Origin: Rhabdaerophilum calidifontis
GTDB lineage: Bacteria > Pseudomonadota > Alphaproteobacteria > Rhizobiales > Beijerinckiaceae
Direction: 5' to 3'
NCBI RefSeq assembly: GCF_008641065.1
Contig: NZ_VTRS01000005.1
Location: forward strand, 62,001-126,000
Length of the DNA: 64,000 bases
This document shows positions 1 to 9,360 of this stretch, one piece after another; within the stretch, counting starts at the first letter, position 1, and each line of letters begins with the position of its first letter. The position numbers and the translations under genes were made by a program. Under the pieces are notes generated by a model. The model did not search any database. It was not told the origin of the DNA and saw only the letters and a program-made list of their open reading frames with translations.

Positions 1-195
1 GCGCGCCCCTGCCTGCCGGACATGATCGGGGTCATGGGGCGGGCGCCGCGCCACAAGGGGCTGTGGCTCAATTTCGGCCATGCGCATCACGGGCTGACGC
101 TCGCGGGCTCGGCAGCGCGGCTCCTCGGCGAAATGATCACCGGCGAGGCGCCGTTCACGGATCCCAGGCCCTATTCGCTTGAACGCTTCGCCTGA
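1..195 (+). CDS. FAD-dependent D-amino-acid oxidoreductase (DadA-like), C-terminal fragment
   Basis: Only the last 64 residues are present; the gene enters from the left edge in frame 1 and stops with TGA at 193-195. The tail has the features of the C-terminus of DAO-family flavoproteins such as D-amino-acid dehydrogenase DadA: RPCLPD near the start, then a glycine-rich stretch with LWLNFGHAHHGLTLAGSAARL, and a final EMITGEAPF...YSLERF. In this family the region closes over the FAD and contributes to the active site. Substrate cannot be read from this part. A D-hydroxyproline dehydrogenase role would suit the hydroxyproline genes 8 kb away, but that is inference only. Confidence 0.75.
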   Translation, partial: ARPCLPDMIGVMGRAPRHKGLWLNFGHAHHGLTLAGSAARLLGEMITGEAPFTDPRPYSLERFA

Positions 196-327
196 GCGCC
201 GGGTAAAACGCGAATCCCCGCAGCGGCTTGCGGGGCGATCCTGGCAGCCTGATTCCGGGTGTTCATCCGCCGATTCCGGTTCCTGTCACGGCGGTTGCGG
301 CGCTTCGCGCAACGATTGCGCGGCTTC

Positions 328-1353
328 TCATGCCGATTCAGGCGGGCCGAAACGGTCGCGCCAGGCGGGCAGCGCGCCGGGATAGGGGAGCGCGCAAGCG
401 CGATGCACGGCAATGGCGATGGCGCGGGCGATGCAATCGGCGGCGAGCAGCCCGAGCGCGGCGAGATCGCGCATCGGCTCGGCGAGCGGACGCGCGCCGG
501 TGGCGGCGGCGAACAGCGTGTCGCCATCCATCGGCGCATGGGCGGGGCGGATGGCGCGGGCGATGCCGTCCTGCGCCATGATCGCGAGGCGCTTGGCCTG
601 CGGCTTGGTCAGCGCGGCGTCGGTGACGATGGCGCCGATCGTCGTCGCGGGCTCTGCGGCATGGCCCTTGAGCCTCGGCGCCAGCGCCTCGGGCAGGATT
701 TCCGCCGGCAGGCCGAGCCCGCCGAATTCGGCGCCGTGCTCGTAGGGGGCCGCCCAGAAATGCGGGCCGTCGCCGATCAGCGCGGTGCCGATCGCGTTGA
801 CGGCGACGAAGGCCTGGACGCGGTGCCCGGCCCGGCTCTCCGCCGCGGCGGTGCCGAACCCGCCCTTGAGATCGGCCGTGGTGGCGCCGAGCCCGGCGCC
901 CACCGAGCCGAGCGCGAAGCGCGGCGCGGCGGCCTCCGCCGCCAGCCGGCCGAGTTCCCAATAGGGCGGGTGTGCCCCCCAATGCTTGTCGCCGCCATTG
1001 AGCAGATCGAACAGGATCGCCTGCGGCACGATCGGCACCCGCACCGGACCGACGGGGAAGCCGCGCCCCATCGCGGCCAGCGCCGACATCGCGCCGCCGG
1101 CGGCATCGAGCCCGAAGGCCGAGCCGCCGGAGAGCAGCAGCGCATCGACACGCTCCACACTCATCTCCGGTTCGAGCAATGCGGTGTCGCGGCCGCCCGG
1201 CGCGCCGCCGAGGATCGAGACCGAGGCGATGGCCGGCGCATCGAAGACCAGGGCGGTAACCCCGGTCGCAGCGCGGCGGTTCTCGGCATGGCCGATCAGC
1301 AGGCCGGGAATCGTGGCCTCGGCGGCGGGGCAGGAGGGCGCGGACGCGGACAT
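328..1353 (-). CDS. P1 family (S58/DmpA-like) peptidase
   Basis: 341 residues. The family comprises N-terminal-nucleophile enzymes (DmpA, BapA beta-aminopeptidases) that self-cleave to expose a Ser or Thr nucleophile and hydrolyse N-terminal residues of short peptides. Supporting features are SVSILGGAPGGRDT near residue 44, the LLLSGGSAFGLDAAGG segment (about 72-87) typical of the family, GSVGAGLGATT (149-159), and LKGGFGTA (162-169), where Gly167-Thr168 is the probable cleavage point with Thr168 as nucleophile. The reading frame is open back to 1473, but that would overlap the divergent ccdA-like gene, so I take the ATG at 1353. It stands alone, divergent from the next gene. The family is clear; the peptide substrate is not. 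Confidence 0.85.
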   Translation of the reverse strand: MSASAPSCPAAEATIPGLLIGHAENRRAATGVTALVFDAPAIASVSILGGAPGGRDTALLEPEMSVERVDALLLSGGSAFGLDAAGGAMSALAAMGRGFPVGPVRVPIVPQAILFDLLNGGDKHWGAHPPYWELGRLAAEAAAPRFALGSVGAGLGATTADLKGGFGTAAAESRAGHRVQAFVAVNAIGTALIGDGPHFWAAPYEHGAEFGGLGLPAEILPEALAPRLKGHAAEPATTIGAIVTDAALTKPQAKRLAIMAQDGIARAIRPAHAPMDGDTLFAAATGARPLAEPMRDLAALGLLAADCIARAIAIAVHRACALPYPGALPAWRDRFGPPESA

Positions 1354-1445
1354 GGTAGGCTCGACTGGCAGGCTCACGCAAAGGTGTCCCGGCGCGGGGT
1401 TTTTCTCAACCTCTTTCACGCTAAGGAGGGATGAAAGGAAACGCG

Positions 1446-2183
1446 ATGGCCGCCGAACTGACCCTTCCCGCAATCCTGCTCGCAGGGCTCCTGTCGTTTC
1501 TCAGCCCCTGCGTTCTGCCGCTGGTGCCGCCCTATCTCTGCTATCTCGCGGGGACCAGCGTGTCCGAATTGGCGCGGGCCGAGCATGCGGACCATGCGCT
1601 GCGGCGGCATGCCCTGCTCGCCGCCCTGTTCTTCGTGCTCGGGTTCTCGACCGTGTTCGTCGCGCTCGGCGCTGGCGCCTCGTTGGTCGGCATGCTGCTG
1701 CGCGCGCATAGCGCGGTGCTCGCACAGATCGCGGGGGTTGCGATCATCGGCATGGGCCTGCATTTCCTCGGCCTGTTCCGGATCGGATTTCTCGCCCGCG
1801 AGGCGCGGATCGAGGTGCGGCGGCCGGCGGGGCCGGGCGGCGCCTTCGTCATGGGGCTTGCCTTCGCCTTCGGCTGGACGCCCTGCATCGGCCCGGTTCT
1901 GGCGGGTGTGCTGGCGGTGGCGGGCTCCGAGGCGACGGCGCTGCGCGGCGCGGGGCTGCTGGCGGTCTATTCGGCGGGTCTCGGCCTGCCCTTCCTGCTC
2001 GCGGCTTTCGCGATGGGCCCGTTCATGCGCTTTCTCGCGCGCTTCCGTAGCCGGATCGGCCTGGTGGAGAAGACGATGGGCGTGCTGCTGGTGATCACCG
2101 GCCTGCTGTTCCTCACCGGCTCGATCAGCCAGTTCGGATTCTACCTGCTGGAGGCATTCCCGGCGCTGGGACGGCTGGGTTAG
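1446..2183 (+). CDS. CcdA-family cytochrome c biogenesis / thiol-disulfide transport membrane protein
   Basis: 245 residues with about six hydrophobic segments. CcdA/DsbD-beta proteins pass electrons from cytoplasmic thioredoxin across the inner membrane to periplasmic thiol proteins, among them those for cytochrome c maturation. The two hallmark motifs are present: LSPCVLPLVPPYLCY near the N-terminus and FGWTPCIGPVLAG in the middle, each with the redox cysteine and flanking prolines. An ATG at 1431 lies only one base after AAGGAGG and is a poor start; the ATG at 1446 has AAAGGA six bases upstream, so MAAELTL is preferred. The gene ends in a bidirectional terminator shared with livK. No cytochrome c maturation genes lie nearby. 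Confidence 0.88.
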   Translation: MAAELTLPAILLAGLLSFLSPCVLPLVPPYLCYLAGTSVSELARAEHADHALRRHALLAALFFVLGFSTVFVALGAGASLVGMLLRAHSAVLAQIAGVAIIGMGLHFLGLFRIGFLAREARIEVRRPAGPGGAFVMGLAFAFGWTPCIGPVLAGVLAVAGSEATALRGAGLLAVYSAGLGLPFLLAAFAMGPFMRFLARFRSRIGLVEKTMGVLLVITGLLFLTGSISQFGFYLLEAFPALGRLG

Positions 2184-2192
2184 GGCCAACAA

Positions 2193-2216
2193 AAAGCCCG
2201 GCCGAAGCCGGGCTTT
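2193..2216. terminator. Bidirectional intrinsic terminator between ccdA-like gene and livK
   Basis: A perfect 10-bp inverted repeat, AAAGCCCGGC and GCCGGGCTTT, flanks a CGAA tetraloop. The A-run on one side and T-run on the other let it act on both strands, which suits its place between two convergent stop codons (2183 and 2242). Confidence 0.9.
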
Positions 2217-2241
2217 CCGTTCGCGAGGCGATCAGCCTGGC

Positions 2242-3360
2242 TTACTTGTTCTCGACATAGGTGACCTTGCCGTCGGCACCCTTCTTCCAGGTGTACATCG
2301 TGTAATCCGGACGGGTGATGTCGCCCTTCTTGTCGTAGGAGAGTTCGCCGATCACGGTCTTGAACTTCTGGCCTGAATGGATCTGCGCTGCGATCTTCTT
2401 CGGGTCGAGCGTCTTCGCCGCTTCGGCCGCCTGCTTCACGACTTCCATCGCGGCGTAGGTGTAGAGCGTGTAGGCTTCCGGATTGATGCCCTTGGCCTTG
2501 TAGGCCGCCACGACCTTGGCCGCTTCCGGGCGGTTGCGCGGATCCGGCGGGAAGGTCATCAGCGTGCCTTCGACACCGGGGCCGCCGATATTGGCGAATT
2601 CGTCCGAGGTGATGCCGTCACCCGACATCATCACGGCCTTGACGCCCTGATCGCGCATCTGGCGCACGATAAGGCCGCCCTCGGTGTGGAGGCCGCCCCA
2701 ATAGATGATCTCGACGCCGGCATTCTTCATCTTGGTGATGAGGGCCGAGAAATCCTTCTCGCCGGTGTTCACGCCCTCGTAGAGCACTTCCTTCACGCCG
2801 GCCTTGTTCATCGCCTTGCGGGTCTCGTCGGCGAGGCCCTGGCCATAGGTCGTCTTGTCATGGACGACGGCAACCTTCTTGCCCTTGAGATTCTTGGCGA
2901 TGTAATCGGCCGCGACCGCGCCCTGCTGGTCATCGCGGCCGCAGGTGCGGAACACGTTCCACAGCTTGCGCTCGGTGATCTTCGGGTTGGTGGCCGAGGG
3001 GGTGATCATCAGGATGCCGTTCTCGGCGTAGACTTCCGAGGCCGGCATCGTCACGCCCGAGTTGAAATGGCCGATGACGATCTTGATGCCGTCGCCGACG
3101 AACTTGTTGGCGACCGAGACGCCCTGCTTCGGATCCGAAACGTCGTCACCCTTCGAGATCTCGATCTTCTGGCCGAGAATGCCGCCGGCAGCGTTGAAAT
3201 CGGCCGCGGCCTGCTCGGCGCCGTCGGTCAGCTGCTTGCCGAACGCGGCGTTCGGGCCGGTGATCGGGCCGGCAACGCCCATCTTCAGCTGCGCCTGGGC
3301 CGCGCCCGCGAACGCGAGCGAGGCGGCGAGCGCCACGCCGGCCAAGAGTTTATGCTTCAT
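2242..3360 (-). CDS. livK: Branched-chain amino-acid ABC transporter substrate-binding protein
   Basis: 372 residues, the usual length for LivK/LivJ periplasmic binding proteins (type I fold). An N-terminal signal peptide is visible: MKHK, a hydrophobic core of Ala/Leu/Val, then AQA before QLKMG, with probable cleavage after residue 23. Family landmarks include GVAGPITGPNAAFGKQ directly after the signal, then GHFNSGVTMPASEVYAENGI and the VAVVHDKTTYGQGLADE strand. It binds the amino acid outside the inner membrane and delivers it to the LivHMGF complex encoded just downstream of its promoter side (4106-8119). It is not in the same tight operon: 345 bases and a DUF6867-like gene lie between. 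Ligand could also be another neutral amino acid. Confidence 0.92.
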   Translation of the reverse strand: MKHKLLAGVALAASLAFAGAAQAQLKMGVAGPITGPNAAFGKQLTDGAEQAAADFNAAGGILGQKIEISKGDDVSDPKQGVSVANKFVGDGIKIVIGHFNSGVTMPASEVYAENGILMITPSATNPKITERKLWNVFRTCGRDDQQGAVAADYIAKNLKGKKVAVVHDKTTYGQGLADETRKAMNKAGVKEVLYEGVNTGEKDFSALITKMKNAGVEIIYWGGLHTEGGLIVRQMRDQGVKAVMMSGDGITSDEFANIGGPGVEGTLMTFPPDPRNRPEAAKVVAAYKAKGINPEAYTLYTYAAMEVVKQAAEAAKTLDPKKIAAQIHSGQKFKTVIGELSYDKKGDITRPDYTMYTWKKGADGKVTYVENK

Positions 3361-3705
3361 CAGGTCTCTCCCTGTGACTGATTAGCGGGTTCACTTCGCC
3401 ACCCGCGAGCGTCTTCAAACGGGCCTCTGGGGCTCGCCTGAAAGCATGAAAGCCGGTTTTCATATTTCTGTCACCAGCCAATTCCTGTGGGTCCGGGCGG
3501 GGTTTCACCGTCATCCCGGGGTGAACGCGTGGGGCCGAGACGGAGGCCGGGCGCGGCGTGCAGGCCCGCGGCAAGGTCCGCCGCGCCGGCGTGGCGCGTC
3601 TCGATGGGGAAGGCCTCTTCCGGCAAGGACATCGCCGGGATGTTCGTCAGGACCACGCTCAGGAGGATCGACGGGAAATCCATGGCCCTGCTCCTGCTTG
3701 CGCCC
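3361..3705. other. 345-base intergenic region between livK and the DUF6867-like gene
   Basis: No convincing gene. Short open frames here lack family signal. An SD-like AGGGAGAGA (minus strand) lies just before the livK ATG. A near-palindrome TCATCCCGGGGTGA lies around 3512-3525 and resembles the small dispersed palindromes common between genes in this group; I see only one copy. A livK promoter presumably lies here, but no box is strong enough to assign. Confidence 0.5.
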
Positions 3706-4059
3706 TCAGCCGGCTTTCCGCCGCCAGGACAGGGGGGAGGCCTTCTCGAAGCAGAAGGCGTATTGCCGCGCCATGGCCTCGGTCCGCTCGCGCCGCCAGC
3801 CGAGCCAGGCGGCGGCGAGCAGGATCACGGTATCGGCGAGGTAGAAGCGGGGCGCCAGCAATGTGCCCTCGAACATCGCGAAATGGATGAAACGCACCGC
3901 AAGGCCGAGGAGCAGCGCGGCTGGCACCAGCATCCAGGAGGGTTTCCAGGTCTTGGCAAGCGCCTTGCCGGTGCGCCAGGCCGCCCAGCCCCCCATCGCC
4001 ACCGTGACGAGCAGGAAAAGCCAGATCGATTGTTCTTCGTAGAGGATGCCCTGCATCAC
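3706..4059 (-). CDS. DUF6867-like small membrane protein next to liv genes
   Basis: 117 residues with about three hydrophobic segments (roughly 10-27, 43-62, 73-88) and a basic C-terminus ending SPLSWRRKAG. It resembles the DUF6867 proteins found beside branched-chain amino-acid transporter genes in rhizobia: same length, MQGILYEE start, WLFLLVTV segment, VRFIHFAMFEGTLL core and the SWRR ending. It starts 46 bases after livF on the same strand and is probably co-transcribed with it. No biochemical role is known to me; an accessory or assembly role for the transporter is only an inference from position. Either of two adjacent Met codons could start it. Confidence 0.75.
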   Translation of the reverse strand: MMQGILYEEQSIWLFLLVTVAMGGWAAWRTGKALAKTWKPSWMLVPAALLLGLAVRFIHFAMFEGTLLAPRFYLADTVILLAAAWLGWRRERTEAMARQYAFCFEKASPLSWRRKAG

Positions 4060-4105
4060 CGGCTCCGTGCCTGTTCCTGGTTCTCGGTTCCGTCTGCTGC
4101 TGCTG

Positions 4106-4869
<764 letters not shown>

Positions 4870-4873
<4 letters not shown>

Positions 4874-5781
4874 AGCCCGACCTCCGCTTCGATCTTCTCG
4901 ACTTCCTCGACATCCTCGGCGCCGAGATAGGCGGCGATGACGCGGGGGTCGTTCTGCACGGCGCGGGGGCTGCCATCGGCGATCTTGGTGCCGTAATCGA
5001 GCACCACGACATGGTCGGAGATCTGCATCACCACGCTCATGTCGTGCTCGATCAGCAGCAGCGAGGTGCCGTTTTCGTCGCGGATCGCGCGCAGCAGCGT
5101 GTTGAGTTCGAGGCTCTCGCGCGGGTTGAGGCCGGCGGCCGGCTCGTCGAGGCAGAGCAGGACCGGGTCCGTACACATCGCGCGGGCGATCTCGAGCCGG
5201 CGCTGCGCGCCGTAGGGCAGATCGCCGGCGGGGTCGTCTGCGCGGTCGATCAGCCCGGTCCGCTCCAGCCAGTGCTTGGCCTTCTCGACCGCCTCGCGCT
5301 CGCGGTTGCGGAAGCCGGCGAGGCCGATGAGCCCGCCGATCGTCCAGTTCGAGGCGAGCATCAGCGGGTTGTGCTGCGCGACCATCAGGTTCTCGAGCAC
5401 GGTCATGCCCGAGAACAGGCGGATGTTCTGGAAGGTGCGGGCCACCTTGGCGCGTGCGGCGATCTGGAAATCCGCCATGCGTTCGAGCAGGAACAGGCTG
5501 CCTTCAGCACGATGGAGCGCGTCGCGCGGGGTATCGGTCAGTGTTTCCACATGGGCGGCGATGTCGATCGCGCCGTGGCGCAGCGCGATCCGCCCCACGG
5601 TCGGCTTGTAGAAGCCGGTGATGCAGTTGAACACCGTGGTCTTGCCCGCGCCGTTCGGCCCGATGATGGCGGTGATGTCACCGCGCCCGGCGGTGAAAGA
5701 GAGATCGTTGATCGCGACGAGGCCGCCGAAGCGCATCGTCAGGTGCTCGACCTTCAGGATTGGATCGGATTCGGCGCGCAT
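4870..5781 (-). CDS. livG: Branched-chain amino-acid ABC transporter ATP-binding protein LivG
   Basis: 303 residues. Walker A GPNGAGKTT, signature-like PYGAQRRLEIARA, Walker B LLCLDEPAAGLNP and the LIEHDM H-loop are all present. Between Walker A and the Q-loop it has an extra segment of about 40 residues (around GAIDIAAHVETLTD to RMADFQIAAR), as in rhizobial LivG and longer than in the E. coli protein. The ATG at 5781 overlaps the livM stop by one base and is chosen over upstream in-frame starts that would lie deep inside livM. It pairs with LivF to energise uptake. Confidence 0.93.
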
Positions 5782-7193
5782 CAGCCGTGGCCCTCCTGCA
5801 CGAGATCGGCCGAGACCGCCTTCTTCTCCTTGAGATAGACGGTCGGTTCGCGCGCCGAGATCAGCCCGCGCGGCTTCCACAGCATCATCAGCACCATGCA
5901 GATGCCGAAGATCAGCATGCGGTATTGCGCGGGGTCAAAGCCGTCGCCGAAGACCTGCTTGAGGAAATCCAGTTCGCGCAGGATCTCGACGCCGCCGACG
6001 AGCAGGATCGAGGCGATCACCACGCCGAGCAGGCTGCCCATGCCACCGAGCACCACGATCGCGAGGATCTGCGCCGATTCATGGAAGACGAAGCTCTCCG
6101 GCGAGATGAAGCCTTGCCGCGCCGCGAAGAAGGCGCCGGCGAAGCCGCCGAACATCGCTCCGATCGCGAAGGCGGTCAGCTTGGTGTTCACCGTGTTGAT
6201 GCCGAGCGAGCGGCAGGCGATCTCGTCCTCGCGCAGGGCTTCCCAGGCGCGGCCGACCGGCAGGCGTCGCAGCCGCATCGAGACCGCCGCCGTCACCAGC
6301 GCCAGCACGAGAATGATATAAAACAGGAAGATCGTGCGGTAGATCGGGCTGAATTCCAGCCCGAAAGTCGCGGCGAAGCCGTTATCGGCGGCCGTGAAGG
6401 GAATGCCGAAGAAACTCGGCCGCGGGATGGCGGAGATGCCGGCATAGCCGTTCGAGAACTCGACCCAGTTGATCAGCACCAGGCGGATGATCTCGCCGAA
6501 GGCGAGCGTCACGATCGCGAGGTAATCTCCGCGCAGGCGCAGCACCGGGAAGCCGAGCAGCATGCCCCAGAAGGCGGCGAGGATGCCAGCCACCGGCAGG
6601 CAGATCCAGAAGGCCCAGGCCTGCCAGAACCCCTCGCCGATGATCTGGGCCATGAAATCCTTGATCGGCTCCGAGGTCGCGAACAGCGCGTAGGAATAGG
6701 CGCCGACCGCGTAGAACGCGACATAGCCGAGATCGAGCAGCCCCGCGAGGCCGACCACGATGTTCAGCCCCCAGCCGAGCATGATGTAGATCAGGATCTG
6801 GATGCCGAAATTGTCGATCCATTTGATCGCGCCCTGCGGGCCGACCGTGAACAGGACCATCAGCGGGTAGGCGACGAGGAAGCCGACCGCGACCGGAAGC
6901 CCGTATTTCTCGAGCTTGAGCATCGTGTTCGAGCGCGGCTTCTTCCGCGCCGCGCCCTCCGCACGTGTCGCCTGCCAATAGCCGATCAGCAGGCGGCCGA
7001 CGAACACTGCCGCCACCAGGGCGAACAGCGTTTGCGGGCGCGGCACCAGAATCATCTGGTTGTTGAGGGTCTGGTCGGTCTTGAGGCCGACGAGCAGCGC
7101 GAAGAGGCCGAAGGCGATGGCGGCGGCGAAGCCGGCATCCTTGATGAGGCGGGTCCAGTCGACCGGCGGGCGGGAGCGGGTTTCGGCCTGCAT
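5781..7193 (-). CDS. livM: Branched-chain amino-acid ABC transporter permease LivM
   Basis: 470 residues, a many-spanning inner-membrane permease. The LivM core is recognised from GWGLNIVVGLAGLLDLGYVAFYAVGAY, FPVLRLRGDYLAIVTLAFGEI and the EAA-type cytoplasmic loop GRAWEALREDEIACRSLGIN, followed by KLTAFAIGAMFGGFAGAFFA. The protein begins with an N-terminal extension of about 120 residues carrying two or three extra hydrophobic segments before the conserved core, as in other long LivM proteins of this class. The start at 7193 (MQAETRSRPP) lies two bases after the livH stop; the same frame runs open through livH but without protein-like sequence. Confidence 0.93.
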   Translation of the reverse strand: MQAETRSRPPVDWTRLIKDAGFAAAIAFGLFALLVGLKTDQTLNNQMILVPRPQTLFALVAAVFVGRLLIGYWQATRAEGAARKKPRSNTMLKLEKYGLPVAVGFLVAYPLMVLFTVGPQGAIKWIDNFGIQILIYIMLGWGLNIVVGLAGLLDLGYVAFYAVGAYSYALFATSEPIKDFMAQIIGEGFWQAWAFWICLPVAGILAAFWGMLLGFPVLRLRGDYLAIVTLAFGEIIRLVLINWVEFSNGYAGISAIPRPSFFGIPFTAADNGFAATFGLEFSPIYRTIFLFYIILVLALVTAAVSMRLRRLPVGRAWEALREDEIACRSLGINTVNTKLTAFAIGAMFGGFAGAFFAARQGFISPESFVFHESAQILAIVVLGGMGSLLGVVIASILLVGGVEILRELDFLKQVFGDGFDPAQYRMLIFGICMVLMMLWKPRGLISAREPTVYLKEKKAVSADLVQEGHG

Positions 7194-7195
7194 GC

Positions 7196-8119
7196 TCACA
7201 CCTTCTCGACTTCCGGCTTGCCGAGCAGGCCCTGCGGCATGAAGACCAGCACGACCGCAAGGATCGAGAACGCCGCGACATCCTTGTAATCGATCGAGAA
7301 ATACGCCGACCACAACGTCTCGATCAGCCCGATCAGCAGCCCGCCCAGCACCGCGCCCGGCAGCGAGCCGATGCCGCCGAGCACCGCGGCGGTGAAGGCC
7401 TTCACGCCCGGCACGAAGCCATCCGAGAACACGACGACGCCGTAATAGGTGAGGAACATCGTGCCGGCCACCGCGGCCAAGGCCGCGCCGATCACGAAGG
7501 TGATGGAGATCGTGCGGTCGACATTGATGCCGAGCAGCGCCGCCATCTTCTGGTCCTGCTCGCAGGCGCGTTGCGCCCGCCCGAGCGGCGTCTTCTGCAC
7601 GACATACCAGAACAGGCCGAGCAGCAGCGCCGTCACTGCGATGATCAGCACCTGCTTGTAGGAGACCGCGACCACGAAGCCGTTCTGCTCGAAGAGCGGG
7701 ATCGTGTCGCGCATCACCGGCGGAATCGGCTTGTTGCGCGATCCTTGGGCGACCTGCACGTAATTCATCAGGAGGATCGACATGCCGATCGCCGAGATCA
7801 GCGGCGCGAGGCGGAACGAACCGCGCAGCTTGCGATAGGCGATCCGCTCGATCGTCCAGGCATAGAGCGAGGTGATCACCATCGAGACGATCAGCGCCGC
7901 GAGCAGCGCCAGGAACACCACGCCGCCGGAAAGCCCCGCCAGGGCGGTGACCGCCAGAAAGACGATGAGGGCGATGAAGGCCGAGATCATGAACACGTCG
8001 CCATGGGCGAAGTTCACCATCCCGATGATGCCGAAGACCATCGTATAGCCGATGGCGATCAGACCGTAGACGGCGCCCAGCGTCACGCCGTTGATCAATT
8101 GCTGGACCAGAACTTCCAT
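7196..8119 (-). CDS. livH: Branched-chain amino-acid ABC transporter permease LivH
   Basis: 307 residues, about eight membrane segments. Family landmarks are the N-terminal LINGVTLGAVYGLIAIGYTMVFGIIGMVNFAHGDVFM, the cytoplasmic loop TPLGRAQRACEQDQKMAALLGIN, and the terminal GGIGSLPGAVLGGLLIGLIE. It forms the membrane channel with LivM. It is the first gene of the coupled livHMGF string, preceded by 217 bases with a candidate sigma-54 element. Confidence 0.93.
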   Translation of the reverse strand: MEVLVQQLINGVTLGAVYGLIAIGYTMVFGIIGMVNFAHGDVFMISAFIALIVFLAVTALAGLSGGVVFLALLAALIVSMVITSLYAWTIERIAYRKLRGSFRLAPLISAIGMSILLMNYVQVAQGSRNKPIPPVMRDTIPLFEQNGFVVAVSYKQVLIIAVTALLLGLFWYVVQKTPLGRAQRACEQDQKMAALLGINVDRTISITFVIGAALAAVAGTMFLTYYGVVVFSDGFVPGVKAFTAAVLGGIGSLPGAVLGGLLIGLIETLWSAYFSIDYKDVAAFSILAVVLVFMPQGLLGKPEVEKV

Positions 8120-8154
8120 GCGCTACGCACGCCTCCCCATACCACCCCGTCTGA

Positions 8155-8170
8155 TGCGGGATTTGTGCCA
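8155..8170 (-). promoter_or_regulatory. Candidate sigma-54 (RpoN) promoter upstream of livH
   Basis: On the minus strand the sequence reads TGGCAC, five bases, then CCGCA. This keeps the GG-N10-GC spacing required by RpoN and matches all six bases of the -24 consensus TGGCAC; the -12 part has GC but lacks the usual TT. Transcription would begin about 25 bases before the livH ATG. Nitrogen control of amino-acid uptake would fit. A single site can arise by chance. Confidence 0.35.
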
Positions 8171-8336
8171 ACGTTTCCCGGCGCGGCGCTCAAGGGTTAG
8201 CAGGAACCCGCAACCGCGACAATCACGCGAGCCGCGAGTACATGACGCAAACCCCTTCTCGACACAACCAAAAATGAGCCGCGCATCTGGTTGTTTCCTC
8301 CAAATTCACGGCGTTTTCTAGTGAGAATGGCCAATT

Positions 8337-9347
8337 TCAGGGGCTGTCGGCCACGATGAAGCCATGCGCGAACGGATCATGCCCGTCGACGAAGATCGTG
8401 TTGAGCCCGGTCGTGACCGCCCAGCCCTCGATAGAGGGGATGATGGCGGGCAGGTCGCCGACCCGGGTCTCGCCCTCGATCCGGCCAGTGAACAGCGAGC
8501 CGATGATCGATTCATGGACGAAATCCGTGCCGGCGCGGAGCCGGCCCCTGGCCGCCCATTGCGCCATCCGCGCCGAGGTGCCGGTGCCGCAGGGCGAGCG
8601 GTCGATCGCCTTCTCGCCGTAGAAGACCGCGTTGCGCGCAGTGGCGCCGGCCATTGTCGGCGCGCCGGCCCAGAGCACATGCCGGCAGCCGCGGATCGTC
8701 GCATCCTCGGGATGGACGAGTTCGATCGCGGCGTTGACCGCCTTCCGGACGAGCGGCGACCAGCGCAGGATGTCGGAGGGCTGCACCGCCTCGATTCCCG
8801 CAAAGCCGGGCTGAGGGTCGATGATGGCGTAGAAATTGCCGCCATAGGCGATGTCGACCCGCAGCGCGCCGAGGCCGGGGATGTCGAGGGCGAGATCGGT
8901 CGCGAACAGGAAGGAGGGCACGTTGACGAGGCGCACCTTCGTCACCCGTCCGCCCTCCTCGGTGTAATGCGCGACGACGAGGCCGGCGGGCGTATCGAGA
9001 TGGAGGCGTCCGGGCGTCCTGGGGGTCACGAGCCCGTTCTCGAGCGCCATGGTCACGGTGCCGATCGTGCCGTGGCCGCACATCGGCAGGCAGCCGGTGG
9101 TCTCGATATAGAGGATGCCGAGGTCGCAATCGGGGCGTGTCGGCGGGTAGAGGATCGAGCCGGACATCATGTCGTGGCCGCGCGGCTCGAACATCAGCGC
9201 CGTGCGGATCCAGTCGAATTCGGCGAGGAAATGCGCGCGCTTCTCGCTCATCGTGGCGCCGGCGAGGTTCGGGCCGCCGCCCGCGACCATGCGGACCGGA
9301 TTGCCGCAGGTATGGCCGTCGATGCAGAAGAAGGTATGGCGGGCCAT
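8337..9347 (-). CDS. Proline racemase family, 4-hydroxyproline 2-epimerase-like
   Basis: 336 residues. Enzymes of this family invert the alpha carbon of proline or hydroxyproline with two cysteines as general acid/base. Both are here: Cys90 in LPMCGHGTIG and Cys253 in RSPCGTGTSARMA. The second Cys argues against trans-3-hydroxyproline dehydratase, which has Thr at that place. Other landmarks are the N-terminal IDGHTCGNPVRMV and the substrate-pocket region GGNFYAII near residue 170. It is the last gene of a four-gene minus-strand operon and lies 13 bases after the AcnX small subunit. 4-Hydroxyproline epimerase is more likely than proline racemase given the HypD-like neighbour, but residues cannot settle this. 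Confidence 0.85.
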   Translation of the reverse strand: MARHTFFCIDGHTCGNPVRMVAGGGPNLAGATMSEKRAHFLAEFDWIRTALMFEPRGHDMMSGSILYPPTRPDCDLGILYIETTGCLPMCGHGTIGTVTMALENGLVTPRTPGRLHLDTPAGLVVAHYTEEGGRVTKVRLVNVPSFLFATDLALDIPGLGALRVDIAYGGNFYAIIDPQPGFAGIEAVQPSDILRWSPLVRKAVNAAIELVHPEDATIRGCRHVLWAGAPTMAGATARNAVFYGEKAIDRSPCGTGTSARMAQWAARGRLRAGTDFVHESIIGSLFTGRIEGETRVGDLPAIIPSIEGWAVTTGLNTIFVDGHDPFAHGFIVADSP

Positions 9348-9360
9348 GGTCGGATCTCCT

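Noticed and set aside
3471-3683. 70-codon minus-strand frame in the livK/DUF6867 spacer
   Set aside because: No recognisable domain, no good SD; cannot support it as a gene.
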